Source of the DNA: Cernens ardua
GTDB lineage: Bacteria; Pseudomonadota; Gammaproteobacteria; Pseudomonadales; Halomonadaceae
Assembly: GCF_051251085.1 (NCBI RefSeq)
Contig: NZ_JBPCZH010000003.1
Coordinates: forward strand, 1-64,000
Direction of reading: 5' to 3'
DNA length: 64,000 nt
A program made the translations under genes and the position numbers. The notes beneath the pieces are model-generated. The model did no database searches. It saw nothing but the letters and a program-made list of their open reading frames with translations, and was not told where the DNA came from. This document shows positions 53,165 to 62,125 of this stretch, one piece after another. Every line of letters begins with the position of its first letter. The stretch's first letter is position 1.

Positions 53165-54415
53165 ATGGGAAACAAAGAAATGCAGTCAACAGGAATCAGA
53201 TATCGTAAAGGACTGATCGAGTTCCCCGTTTGGTATGTACGGGGAGGTACATCCACCGGGCTTATCATACGTGAAGAGGATGCTCCCCAATCACATCAGG
53301 CTCGGGAAGAGTTATTACATCTGATTCTCGGCATTTCGAGCACGGAGCATTTAGACCACAATAGACAATTAACCGGGCTCGGCAGAGGTATATCAACGAG
53401 CAACAAAGTCTTTTTTGTCAAAGAGGTTCCCTCTGAATCGGGAAAAGTAACCCTTACTAGCCTGTTTGCCCAATTATCTGCCAATAGTCCGGAAGTCGAC
53501 TGGAGCGTCAATTGCGGCAATATGACGTCTGCCATCCCCCTCTGGGCATTTGATTACGGATTACTCGATTCATCGGAAGCTCATCCTGTCGTCGATATCA
53601 TTAACGAAAATACAGGGGTCAAAATTACAGCCAGGCTCAACTACTCCCCCGAAAGTGGGCTCAAAGGTGTAGAAATACCCGGTGTGCATGGTAAATTCCC
53701 GGGGGTAGAGCTCTTTATGCATCATCCAGTGGGATCAAAAACAGGTCACCTACTACCGACAGGTCAAGTGCGCGACACTATCAATGATATTGACGTTTCA
53801 TGTGTGGACGTTGCCGTTCCGATGGTCATCATCAAAGCAGAAAGTGTTGGAAAAAGTGGTCATGAGCCGATCGACGACTTGGCGGCAGACAAGACACTCA
53901 TGGATACCCTTCGGGACATAAGGGTCGAAGCAGGTATTCGTATGGGACTCAAGAAAAACGGTACACCCCTTACTCGAGAGGAGTTGATTGCCAGCAAGAC
54001 AATGCCCAAAGTGTGCCTGGTTTCTTCGCCGACTACAAAGAACAGCAACATCACCGCACGTTACTTCACTCCACAGGAAGGGCATCCCTCCATGGCAGTA
54101 ACGGGAGCATGCTGCCTGGCCGCTGCATGTCTTATCGACAAGAGTGTGGCTCGTGATGTAGCGGCAAAGGTTCCCCTCCCAGACGACGAAACAAGAGAGT
54201 ACCCTATCGCTATCGATAATCCTGCCGGAGTTATGGATACGATTGTGGTGGGCCACACTGTCGAGGATAGATTTACAATACAAAGTGCGGCTTATAATCG
54301 CAGCGCACAAATATTGATGCAGGGGTGGGTGCCGCTATTTCAGCCCTCTCCACTACTGCTGGATGAGTTAAAACTCAATATCGAAAGTAACAAGGATAGC
54401 CCAATCCCCGTTTGA
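53165..54415 (+). CDS. PrpF-family isomerase/tautomerase
   Basis: Belongs to the PrpF family (diaminopimelate-epimerase-like fold), whose members isomerise 2-methylaconitate, 4-oxalomesaconate or methylitaconate. Visible features are VWYVRGGTSTGLII near residue 22, DWSVNCGNMTSAIP near 118, and the matching second-half HPSMAVTGACCLAAAC. GGAG lies 7 nt upstream of the ATG at 53165. The length of 416 residues is somewhat above PrpF (about 390). No prpB, prpC or acnD is nearby, so a role in the methylcitrate cycle is not supported; the true substrate is open. Confidence 0.82.
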   Translation: MGNKEMQSTGIRYRKGLIEFPVWYVRGGTSTGLIIREEDAPQSHQAREELLHLILGISSTEHLDHNRQLTGLGRGISTSNKVFFVKEVPSESGKVTLTSLFAQLSANSPEVDWSVNCGNMTSAIPLWAFDYGLLDSSEAHPVVDIINENTGVKITARLNYSPESGLKGVEIPGVHGKFPGVELFMHHPVGSKTGHLLPTGQVRDTINDIDVSCVDVAVPMVIIKAESVGKSGHEPIDDLAADKTLMDTLRDIRVEAGIRMGLKKNGTPLTREELIASKTMPKVCLVSSPTTKNSNITARYFTPQEGHPSMAVTGACCLAAACLIDKSVARDVAAKVPLPDDETREYPIAIDNPAGVMDTIVVGHTVEDRFTIQSAAYNRSAQILMQGWVPLFQPSPLLLDELKLNIESNKDSPIPV

Positions 54416-54447
54416 TCAGCAGTTAATCACGTTTGAAACAACATCGA

Positions 54448-55638
54448 TCAAAAGTTATACCTTACATACAGTCCGGTAGAAGTATGATTATTCGGTACTT
54501 TTGCACTATCGGTTTCCCGGTCGTTGTACCACATGTGGTCAACGGCCAGAATCAGTCGATTCTGGAAGAGCATGGCAGCGATACCCAGAATATTACGCTC
54601 CACCTTTGCCTTTGAGTGCTGATCTGTTTGCAGGTTGTAATCGTAGTACACCTGCCCATCACCGAACTTACCAAATAGCCCGGGCTGGGTATACGCCTCG
54701 AATGCTGCATAGTTATTGGTTTTCGAATTCAGGCCGGTAGCATGATAGCCCTGTCCGAAATCAGCGCCAAAGAACCAGTTGCCGGGTGTCCAGTTGATAC
54801 CCGTATTCCACGCATTAACATTATATTGGCGATATCCTTCTAAATCACTCCTTTGAATTCGGGCATGATGGTAAGTGGCCCCCATGATCAAGTCATGAGT
54901 GAAATGATACTGGCCACCCACTTCTTCAAAATCCTTTCGTTGACTGCCATAAGTCAAGGAGCGGGCTACCACCCGATTATTATCAAGGTAATAGTCATTG
55001 GTATGGTGGATATCACCTCGACGCCAACCATACATGGCGCCCAGCGTGAACTTATCGATATTAACGACATATTTGATTGTGTCTGAAGGGCGCTCAATCA
55101 TCCCATCAAGATCATTACCAGACCAGGCGGTTTCACTGTAATCCGCATACAGCCACGGTTGGTCAGTAAATACATCGACGAAATCATAAAGAAGTGAGTT
55201 TTGCCGTCCAACACTTATAGATCCATAGGTCGGATGACTGATGCCAAGGTAGCGATAACGGTTGAAGTGATTATCACCATGGGAAGTTAAGTAAAAAGGG
55301 TCAAATCCCTCTTCCCAACGGCCCAATGCAATCCACCCATTATTAAAGTGGTGATCGTAGGTAATATTTATTCGACTACCCGAATTACCATGAGCATCAT
55401 GGTTGTCACCAGCAGCATTAAAATCATATTCGTAGGCAAAACGGCCACCGACTGAAAACGTATTGTTGGCATCATTGAATACATTGAAAGCCATGGCTGA
55501 GTCAGCCATGGTTACACTCCCCAGACCAATCAATGTATATAAACCCAATGCTTCAAGTTTAAAGGATGTTTTGAGAGCGGTAGAAAGCGCCTCTGGAGAC
55601 AGCTTGATAGCCTCATATGTTTTTAGAGTGTAAAGCAT
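54448..55638 (-). CDS. second outer-membrane porin
   Basis: Beta-barrel porin ending in YVRYNF with a C-terminal Phe. The start is taken as the ATG at 55638 (MLYTLKTYEAIK). The hydrophobic signal region (TLIGLGSVTMADSAMA) lies unusually deep, near residues 35-50, so either a long signal peptide is used or a later start is missed. The strand pattern and YLGISHPTYGSISVGRQNSLLYDF match OmpC-like porins, though the sequence differs from the porin at 49816. It is convergent with the PrpF-like gene. Confidence 0.82.
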   Translation of the reverse strand: MLYTLKTYEAIKLSPEALSTALKTSFKLEALGLYTLIGLGSVTMADSAMAFNVFNDANNTFSVGGRFAYEYDFNAAGDNHDAHGNSGSRINITYDHHFNNGWIALGRWEEGFDPFYLTSHGDNHFNRYRYLGISHPTYGSISVGRQNSLLYDFVDVFTDQPWLYADYSETAWSGNDLDGMIERPSDTIKYVVNIDKFTLGAMYGWRRGDIHHTNDYYLDNNRVVARSLTYGSQRKDFEEVGGQYHFTHDLIMGATYHHARIQRSDLEGYRQYNVNAWNTGINWTPGNWFFGADFGQGYHATGLNSKTNNYAAFEAYTQPGLFGKFGDGQVYYDYNLQTDQHSKAKVERNILGIAAMLFQNRLILAVDHMWYNDRETDSAKVPNNHTSTGLYVRYNF

Positions 55639-55865
55639 TCCGTATAACTCTCGAATATAATTAAGCAGCTCTATCACGAGTCAATACAGCACGGGAGCCT
55701 TTTATAGTTTCATTGGAATGTATGCAGGCAGTCTTGTTGCAACAAAGTATTGCCCCAAACCTCCTGTATACAAATGCACAGCATCCAAGAGACTATCTTT
55801 CGAATATGACTGACTTAACGCTATTCGATGAAGCTTTTATGATCTATCGATAAAGCGGTACGCGA

Positions 55866-56894
55866 TCACTCAGTTTCGTTCAGCAACTGTAAAGAGGCTG
55901 ATACGGCAAAATGGTCAGAGGGAAAATCGTTCTTTCGATGGTCAGGAATTTCATGATTACGACTACCGAATGCTTCGAATCCAAGTTCATTCTGAAGAGG
56001 GGAACCCTCTACAACACCGCCCAAATGGTGGGCAGCAGAGATCATCAGCCCCTTCACATAAATAAAGTCGATCCTGTCACGAGGCTCCCGCTCCAACGGT
56101 TCAATGAAAGACCAGGTCAAGCCCGGTGCCTCTTCAACATTCGGATGGCAGATACGAAAAGCATCCTGAAAGCCTTGATCAATGAAAACCTGTGTCGCGG
56201 GCCATTGCACATAGGGGCGAAACTCACCCGCCCAGTCTTCTCCACTGGGAACGTTAAAATCACCTGCGACGATCACTGGAACAGGCTGAGGCAGCGATTC
56301 CTGAATACGTGTCGTTTCAGCCAGAATTTTCTGTGCCTGCGCTGTACGCAGTTGCTCGCCTTTTTGGGTAAACACGGCTTCCGGCTGGTGCTGCAGATTA
56401 GCCAGGCTATAGGGCCCGTAATCCCAGGGAGCAAGGTGTACCGACCACGCGAGCACATCACCCAGGCTCGTTTCAATGAGAGCCGCCGTGGCATAGGGTG
56501 CGGTATCAGTTAAAACCCGTCGGACGGGGAAGGCCGTTAGTATAGCGCAATCATAGCCCTGTTGGGCCACATTCATTCCCAATTCATGCGCTAGGCGAGC
56601 AGCACCAGCACCATTACTTTCCTGAATAAAGACAATATCGACATGTGCCTGAGTGATGACACCGATCTGCTTTCGAAGAGCATCCTCGATCTCGGCGCCC
56701 CCTTTCCAGATATTCCAGCTCAAGAGGGCCAAGGACGTTTTATTGGCAGGATATACGTAATTATTACCTGATGATGCAGAGGTAGGAGAAACATACGGCA
56801 TTTCATCGCTTTCCTGACGGATATCCAATGGGGAAGCGGCGGACGTTGACGATGACTGAGAAAACGTTTTCGTGTGGGAACCGGGAGTCGTCAT
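55866..56894 (-). CDS. endonuclease/exonuclease/phosphatase (EEP) fold protein
   Basis: Metal-dependent phosphodiesterase of the DNase I-like fold, 342 residues. Motifs in order: LLSWNIWKGG near residue 58, VFIQESN near 95, the catalytic SVHLAPWD near 150, AGDFNVPSG near 208 and SDHFAVSAS near 330. No signal peptide is visible; the N-terminal 50 residues are Ser/Thr-rich and low complexity. It lies about 110 bp downstream of a HAD hydrolase and the ABC importer, all on the minus strand. I infer that it may cleave a phosphodiester brought in by the importer; a nuclease role is equally possible. Confidence 0.8.
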   Translation of the reverse strand: MTTPGSHTKTFSQSSSTSAASPLDIRQESDEMPYVSPTSASSGNNYVYPANKTSLALLSWNIWKGGAEIEDALRKQIGVITQAHVDIVFIQESNGAGAARLAHELGMNVAQQGYDCAILTAFPVRRVLTDTAPYATAALIETSLGDVLAWSVHLAPWDYGPYSLANLQHQPEAVFTQKGEQLRTAQAQKILAETTRIQESLPQPVPVIVAGDFNVPSGEDWAGEFRPYVQWPATQVFIDQGFQDAFRICHPNVEEAPGLTWSFIEPLEREPRDRIDFIYVKGLMISAAHHLGGVVEGSPLQNELGFEAFGSRNHEIPDHRKNDFPSDHFAVSASLQLLNETE

Positions 56895-57005
56895 AATAGA
56901 GTTGCCTTCTTGTCAAAAAGAGATAGCTAAAGACTGGAAGGATCGGAACAGCGTACGTGAAACGATGATACGACTATACATAGTACCCACCCCGATCAGG
57001 CGCGG

Positions 57006-57680
57006 TTAAAGAGACACTTGTGCCAGGCTGGTAATACGAAAATCAGAGGGAAGTTCCACATCAGGATTGGATGAAACGCCCACCACCGTTAATCCGGCAG
57101 CCTTGGCTGCACGCACGCCTGTAGGGGAATCCTCGAAGGCAACCGCCTGTTCGGGGGCAACCGACAAAAGCTGACAGGCTAACAGATAAATTTCAGGTTG
57201 AGGCTTACCTTCTTTTACATCCTCCAGGGTGCAGACGGCATTGAAAAAAGAGGTCAACCCATTGGCCTCCAACATCGCCAATACATCTCTCCTCAATCCG
57301 TTGCTGGCCAACGCAATAGGTACTTTGCCATGCAATTGGTTTAATAACTCCCTGGCACCGGGCATTAACGGTACACCACGTGCCAACAAATCCGAGTACC
57401 GTTGAGTAATCTCATCTTCGATGACTTTGGCACTTTGATAGTGATCACCCGTAAACCGATAAAGCAATCGTGCAGTATCCACTACCGTCAGACCGTGGAA
57501 CTCATCCAATGAGAGGGTCAATGCAGGCTGTTGGGTATCCATCCATTGCTGAATGAGATCCAGCCATACCGCTTCAGAATCTACCAGAAGGCCATCACAG
57601 TCGAAGACCACTGCACCTGCCTCCAGCTTTTCGGTCTCATTCGCCATGGATAAACCAAGGATCTGCTTCATATCTGACAT
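57006..57680 (-). CDS. HAD-superfamily hydrolase, phosphoglycolate/hexitol-phosphatase type
   Basis: Haloacid-dehalogenase fold phosphatase, 224 residues. The nucleophile motif is VVFDCDGLLVDSE (residues 22-34). Motif II is ALASNGLRRD near 120, and motifs III/IV are GKPQPEIY and VAFEDSPTGVRAAKAAG near 160-180. Similar to beta-phosphoglucomutase and YniC-type sugar-phosphate phosphatases. The start at 57680 has GAGAG upstream. It sits between the ABC importer and the EEP gene on the same strand, which suggests it dephosphorylates a product of EEP cleavage. Confidence 0.85.
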   Translation of the reverse strand: MSDMKQILGLSMANETEKLEAGAVVFDCDGLLVDSEAVWLDLIQQWMDTQQPALTLSLDEFHGLTVVDTARLLYRFTGDHYQSAKVIEDEITQRYSDLLARGVPLMPGARELLNQLHGKVPIALASNGLRRDVLAMLEANGLTSFFNAVCTLEDVKEGKPQPEIYLLACQLLSVAPEQAVAFEDSPTGVRAAKAAGLTVVGVSSNPDVELPSDFRITSLAQVSL

Positions 57681-57878
57681 AGTGCTCTCTGTTCCATAAC
57701 TTGACACACGTTCAGCGCATCGATTTTACAGCACGCTACTTCTTTACAAAGGACACAATGTGGCTTGCAGTGCTCGGGCTCAATTATCAATAACCTCATT
57801 ACATGGCTTACTCAATACAACGGATGCATTAATTCAACCACCACTGCAACCATATTTACAGTAACGACCATGCCGCCC

Positions 57879-57917
57879 CTGTCCTCAGTAGCTGTCCTCA
57901 GTAGCAGTCCTCAGTAA
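57879..57917. repeat. 13-bp tandem repeat, three copies
   Basis: Units CTGTCCTCAGTAG (57879-57891), CTGTCCTCAGTAG (57892-57904) and CAGTCCTCAGTAA (57905-57917), with a partial fourth unit up to 57928. The array lies between the ABC ATPase stop and the HAD gene, in a 263-bp gap that otherwise shows nothing recognisable. Confidence 0.85.
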
Positions 57918-57943
57918 CTACCCTCATGCGTTCCGGGAGATAA

Positions 57944-59023
57944 CTATCCCCTGGCACCTGCGGGAATGCGTAAAGCGGGCTCGGCAATAACGTTTACGTC
58001 AACCTGCGTCCCTACAGGCGTTCTTGCTGCAGCGGAGCTAGATGCCGAAGAGACCACTTCCGTTTTATCTATATCAGACACCGCACGGACAAAGGTACGT
58101 TCACCTGTGAAGATTTGAGAAACGACAGTACTGGATCCCTGTGGATTGGGATGAAACTCGATATTTTCGGGCCGAATGAAGAGCGTATCCAAACCCGAGG
58201 CTGGTCCACGAACCTCGAATGTACCTTGTTGGAAAGAAGGCTGAACCCCTACTTCCGTCACCCCTCCCACAAACCGGGCAACAAACTCTGTTGCCGGGCG
58301 ATGATACAGCGTTTGAGGATCCGCCAACTGCTCTATTACGCCGCCTTTAAGGACAGCAACACGATCAGCGATAGCCAACGCTTCTTCCTGATCATGCGTT
58401 ACAAACATGGTGGTAATCCCCAAACTTTGTTGCAATCGGCGAATTTCCTCCCGCATTTGAACACGCACAATCGCATCCAGCGCAGAAAGAGGTTCATCCA
58501 ATAACAACACAGAAGGTTGAGTGGCCAGGGCACGGGCTAATGCGACACGTTGCTGTTGCCCGCCGGAAAGCTGATGAGGGTAGCGGTCAGCAAAAGGACC
58601 AAGCCCACAAATGTCGAGCAACTCTTTCGCACGCGCGGCGCGTTTGTCCCTTTGGACCTTTCGAACCCGAAGGCCATATTCGACATTATCCTGCACACTC
58701 AGATTGGGAAAAAGACTATAGGCTTGAAATACCATGCCGATACCACGACGATTGGCAGGTACCTGAGTCACATCTTCGCCATTGATAAGTACACGGCCCG
58801 TGGTAGCGGTTTCAAAACCAGCCAGAATACGCAGTGCCGTTGTTTTACCACACCCCGATGGGCCCAACACGGTAACCAGTTCACCGGCCTTCAGCTCCAT
58901 ATTCAAAGTACGAAGTACTTGGGTAGAACCAAAGCTTTTAGTAACACCCTCAAAAATAACATCACATCCCAATGTTTGTGATGGTGTGTTGGATGCAAGA
59001 GAAGAAGATGCTATCGACGTCAT
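57944..59023 (-). CDS. ABC importer ATP-binding protein
   Basis: Nucleotide-binding subunit of the importer formed with the two permeases upstream. Walker A GPSGCGKTT near residue 57, Q-loop FQAYSLFPN near 100, signature LSGGQQQR near 150, Walker B LLLDEP near 172 and switch FVTHDQ near 207 are intact. A C-terminal TOBE/MOI-like domain follows, with a Ser/Ala-rich stretch near residue 335. It resembles PotA/PhnT-type ATPases of the spermidine, iron and 2-aminoethylphosphonate group. The start is the ATG at 59023, rejecting the longer frame. Length 359 residues. Confidence 0.88.
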   Translation of the reverse strand: MTSIASSSLASNTPSQTLGCDVIFEGVTKSFGSTQVLRTLNMELKAGELVTVLGPSGCGKTTALRILAGFETATTGRVLINGEDVTQVPANRRGIGMVFQAYSLFPNLSVQDNVEYGLRVRKVQRDKRAARAKELLDICGLGPFADRYPHQLSGGQQQRVALARALATQPSVLLLDEPLSALDAIVRVQMREEIRRLQQSLGITTMFVTHDQEEALAIADRVAVLKGGVIEQLADPQTLYHRPATEFVARFVGGVTEVGVQPSFQQGTFEVRGPASGLDTLFIRPENIEFHPNPQGSSTVVSQIFTGERTFVRAVSDIDKTEVVSSASSSAAARTPVGTQVDVNVIAEPALRIPAGARG

Positions 59024-59090
59024 AGGTAAATACTCTTCGGCCAAAACACACATTGAGACACTAGCCTCAACAGGTTGAAGTATGTGGAAT

Positions 59091-59933
59091 CTACTGTGAT
59101 TTTGAAAAACGCCCAGCACATAGGGTGGCCACCAGCAACATAAGCCACGTTACAATGTTCAACAGGACTGAAACAGCTATAGAGGAGCGGAAGTCCGTCG
59201 CCGAAACGGTATAAAGCCAAACAGAAACCGTTTGATAGCTCAGCGTCGCAGCAATGGCAAATTCACTCAGGCTCACTGCGATGGTGAAGAATATTGAGAA
59301 CAACACCGGGCCGCGAATATTGGGAATAACGACACGCCAGACCGTACCCCATGTGCTTGATCCCAAAGAAGCGGAACCTTCTACCATGGCTTTCAGTGAA
59401 ATAGTCCGTAGCCCAGAATCGATGGACCGAAAAGTAAAAGGTAGGCACAGCACCACGTAGCTCCCCACCAGTATCAATGGGATATTGGGGTTCTGAAATA
59501 CCTGGCTGATTTGATCTGCAACCGAAAAACGCCCTTGGTTTCCCGCCCACCTTAATAAAGCCACAATACCTGCTGCCAGGGCAATCGGGGGAACCACCAA
59601 GGGTAATGTACACATGATTTCAAGAAAAGGGCGCAGTTTAGGTGCCCAGAGGTGAACGGCAACAACAGCCGGTACCAGCGTCCCAATCAGCACTACAATG
59701 GTCAGGAGTACCACAAGTGATGTCCGTACCAGCGCAGCAGCCAGGCTGTCGTTTGTGAAAAGTACATTATAGGCGCCTAACGAAAAATGGCCGCCCGGTA
59801 GAATCGCATAATCAATACTACATACCACCGGGATCACGATAAACAATGCCACAACCGCAAGGGGAATCCATGGAAACACCTGAACACTCAAACGATAGAC
59901 AGCCGACTTTTGTGAGCGCCTTACTGAAGCCAT
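59091..59933 (-). CDS. ABC importer permease (second subunit)
   Basis: Inner-membrane permease of 280 residues with about six transmembrane helices. The coupling-helix EAA-type motif is visible as VEGSASLGSSTWGTVWRVVIPNI (about residues 178-200), containing the conserved Gly. It overlaps the other permease gene by 13 nt and is followed 67 bp later by the ATPase. It looks like a PotC/PhnV-class subunit. Confidence 0.88.
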   Translation of the reverse strand: MASVRRSQKSAVYRLSVQVFPWIPLAVVALFIVIPVVCSIDYAILPGGHFSLGAYNVLFTNDSLAAALVRTSLVVLLTIVVLIGTLVPAVVAVHLWAPKLRPFLEIMCTLPLVVPPIALAAGIVALLRWAGNQGRFSVADQISQVFQNPNIPLILVGSYVVLCLPFTFRSIDSGLRTISLKAMVEGSASLGSSTWGTVWRVVIPNIRGPVLFSIFFTIAVSLSEFAIAATLSYQTVSVWLYTVSATDFRSSIAVSVLLNIVTWLMLLVATLCAGRFSKSQ

Positions 59934-60835
59934 TGGGCACTCCTTTTCTGCAATCGATTGAAGAGGAAAAGCACAATGACAGCTACCAGCACCATGGCAA
60001 GCCCTAGTGCCATGGCCGTTGACTGCCCACCGGGACCGATCCCGGAACTAAGCAAGGAGGCAATCGAAAGCGGCACCAGGGGATAGCCACCGGCACCAAT
60101 CAGAACAGCTGAAGAAGCATACGTTGCAAATGCCGCCCCAAAAAGAAGAACCCACCCTCCCAATAACGCTGGGAAGGCGATGGGGATACCCACACGGCGC
60201 CAGAAATTGAATGTGCTTCCACCCAATGCCGTATTGGCTTCGCGCCACTCTTTTCGCAAGCCTGCAAAGGTCGGTAAGGTCACCATTATCATCGTGGGAA
60301 TCAAAAAATACTGGTACATCACGATCAGCCCTTGCCATGAATAAAGTGAAAATCCCAAATGACCAAGCCCAAGCGTTCCATAAATAACGCCGGTGCTCCC
60401 CAACGTGACAATGAACGAAAAGGCTAATGGCGCACCTCCATCGTTGGCAAGAACAGACGAAAATACCGCTACAACGGCATCCAGTATCCGATTATTAATC
60501 CGTGCAATACAAAAAGAACACAGCGTGCCCACTACGGCAGCAATGAATGAACCAATGAACGAGACCAGCAACGAATTATATACCGCCGGAACTTCAGCCT
60601 TCAGACTGGAAAAATTCTGTAAACCCAAATGAGTAGAGCCATCACTTCCCGTTACCGAAAAGGCCACCATGGCCATGCCAAAGATCGGTAACAACAAAAA
60701 GACGGCCAAAATCAGGCACAAGGGGGTCATACCCAACCAGGCGGGAGAGCGGAACAAGGCCAGTATCGATATCCTGCGCCGATGAGCAGTCATACCAGTG
60801 CTACTTTTGCTTTTAGAAGTGCGAATATCAGACAA
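59921..60835 (-). CDS. ABC importer permease (first subunit)
   Basis: Inner-membrane permease of 304 residues with about six helices. The coupling motif is visible as REANTALGGSTFNFWRRVGIPI near residue 205. The N-terminal 25 residues are polar and basic (SKSKSSTGMTAHRRR). It pairs with the permease whose gene overlaps its 3' end. It resembles PotB/PhnU-class subunits. It is separated from the substrate-binding protein gene by a 147-nt spacer with interleaved stems. Confidence 0.88.
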   Translation of the reverse strand: MSDIRTSKSKSSTGMTAHRRRISILALFRSPAWLGMTPLCLILAVFLLLPIFGMAMVAFSVTGSDGSTHLGLQNFSSLKAEVPAVYNSLLVSFIGSFIAAVVGTLCSFCIARINNRILDAVVAVFSSVLANDGGAPLAFSFIVTLGSTGVIYGTLGLGHLGFSLYSWQGLIVMYQYFLIPTMIMVTLPTFAGLRKEWREANTALGGSTFNFWRRVGIPIAFPALLGGWVLLFGAAFATYASSAVLIGAGGYPLVPLSIASLLSSGIGPGGQSTAMALGLAMVLVAVIVLFLFNRLQKRSAQWLQ

Positions 60836-60899
60836 CAGTTACTCCCTTATTATTTCGGAGCCCGTTTAACGCTGAATTACCGAGATATTAGAAGATCAG

Positions 60900-60962
60900 C
60901 AAGTGATTTTTGTCGCACCTTTCCAAGCGTTTCCAGCGGTTATCACTTGTTTGAAAAGGTGC
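60900..60962 (-). other. interleaved stems in the ABC operon spacer
   Basis: CAAGTGAT (60900-60907) is the exact complement of ATCACTTG (60942-60949), and GCACCTTT (60915-60922) of AAAGGTGC (60955-60962). The arms alternate, so the two 8-bp stems can form a pseudoknot or be mutually exclusive. The region begins about 20 nt after the binding-protein stop and precedes the permease gene. It may set differential expression or mRNA stability; this is inference. Confidence 0.6.
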
Positions 60963-60982
60963 AACAATCAATGGTTACAAAT

Positions 60983-62125
60983 TTATTGAACCGCCTTGGC
61001 CCACTGTTGATTGATCACAGAAGCCGCTTCATTGCTTTGCTGTACAGTAGGCTGTGCTGCAGAAATTTCCCCGTTGCCTGGCAACCTGGCAAGTGCTTGC
61101 TGATCAATGGTGCCGCTTTTTATCATCGCTTGCAGGCGCACCGGCGTCACATATCCCTTGAGCAGAAGATTTTGCCCTTCGTTGGAAAACAGGAATTCAT
61201 AGAACAAGCGTGCAACGGCCGGGTGAGGTGCATCTGCATTTATTGAAGCAGCATAGAAAGAGGAAACCTTACCATCAGACGGGATGATGATGTCGAAACG
61301 GTGATGCTCGGTTTTTTCAACATCTTGCTGAATGGGCTTAAGCAGGTAGTCCCAATCAATGATGATAGGCGTAGCACCTGTTTCCACCGTTCCCTGATTC
61401 GCTTGCACAGGAACAAAATTGCCTTCTTCACTTAATTGATGGAAGAAATCAATACCCGGTTGGATATTATCAAGACTACCCCCATTGGCTTTGGCAGCTG
61501 CAAAAACAGCCATCAATGCTGTTTCGGCCGTGCTGGGGTTACCTGTGAGAGCAACCTTGCCCTTGTATTCAGGTTTCAACAGATCCTTCAAAGTGGTAGG
61601 ACATTGAGCAACCTGAGACGTATCGCAACCAATCGCCATGGTTCCACCGTACTGATTGATCCAGCTATTATCCTGGGCATGATTCTGTTGCGGAATGTCA
61701 TTTATCGTTTGTGGGGTATATTTTGCCAAAAGCCCCTGTTTATCAGCCGCAATGGCAAAACTAACACCGGTATCCAGATAATCCAGCGAGTTGGGCTGCC
61801 CTTTACGGTTAACAATGGCATTGATCAAATCCTGACTGGCACCGGTGGACTGATCGTTATTGATTTTGATGTGATATTTTTCCGAGAAAGCATGAAGCAG
61901 GCCGCCGTAATTGGCCCAGTTATCAAATAATCCCATGGCATTGAACGTCCCCTCTGCCTGAGCATCCTTGACGAGTTGCTGCATCCCACCTCCAGCCTCA
62001 GCCGAAGTTGCATTCTGCCAACGTTTGTCGGTCTGCGAACCGGCGCCTCCACTACAGGCAGTTAACATACTGGAGAGTGTGATTAATCCAATCGCTGCAA
62101 TAGTCGTTGTTTTATGCTTTATCAT
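60983..62125 (-). CDS. ABC importer substrate-binding lipoprotein
   Basis: Periplasmic binding protein of the type-2 fold (SBP_bac_6/8-like), with a lipobox LSSMLTAC near residue 25. It shares features with the PotD/FutA/PhnS group: ADKQGLLAKYTPQT, the hinge region YGGTMAIGCDTSQV, and LKDLLKPEYKGKVALTGNPST near the middle. The length of 380 residues is normal. The start is uncertain: the ATG at 62125 has GAAGG too close upstream, and a TTG three codons earlier is possible. The substrate is unresolved: 2-aminoethylphosphonate, polyamine, iron or another phosphoester. Confidence 0.82.
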   Translation of the reverse strand: MIKHKTTTIAAIGLITLSSMLTACSGGAGSQTDKRWQNATSAEAGGGMQQLVKDAQAEGTFNAMGLFDNWANYGGLLHAFSEKYHIKINNDQSTGASQDLINAIVNRKGQPNSLDYLDTGVSFAIAADKQGLLAKYTPQTINDIPQQNHAQDNSWINQYGGTMAIGCDTSQVAQCPTTLKDLLKPEYKGKVALTGNPSTAETALMAVFAAAKANGGSLDNIQPGIDFFHQLSEEGNFVPVQANQGTVETGATPIIIDWDYLLKPIQQDVEKTEHHRFDIIIPSDGKVSSFYAASINADAPHPAVARLFYEFLFSNEGQNLLLKGYVTPVRLQAMIKSGTIDQQALARLPGNGEISAAQPTVQQSNEAASVINQQWAKAVQ

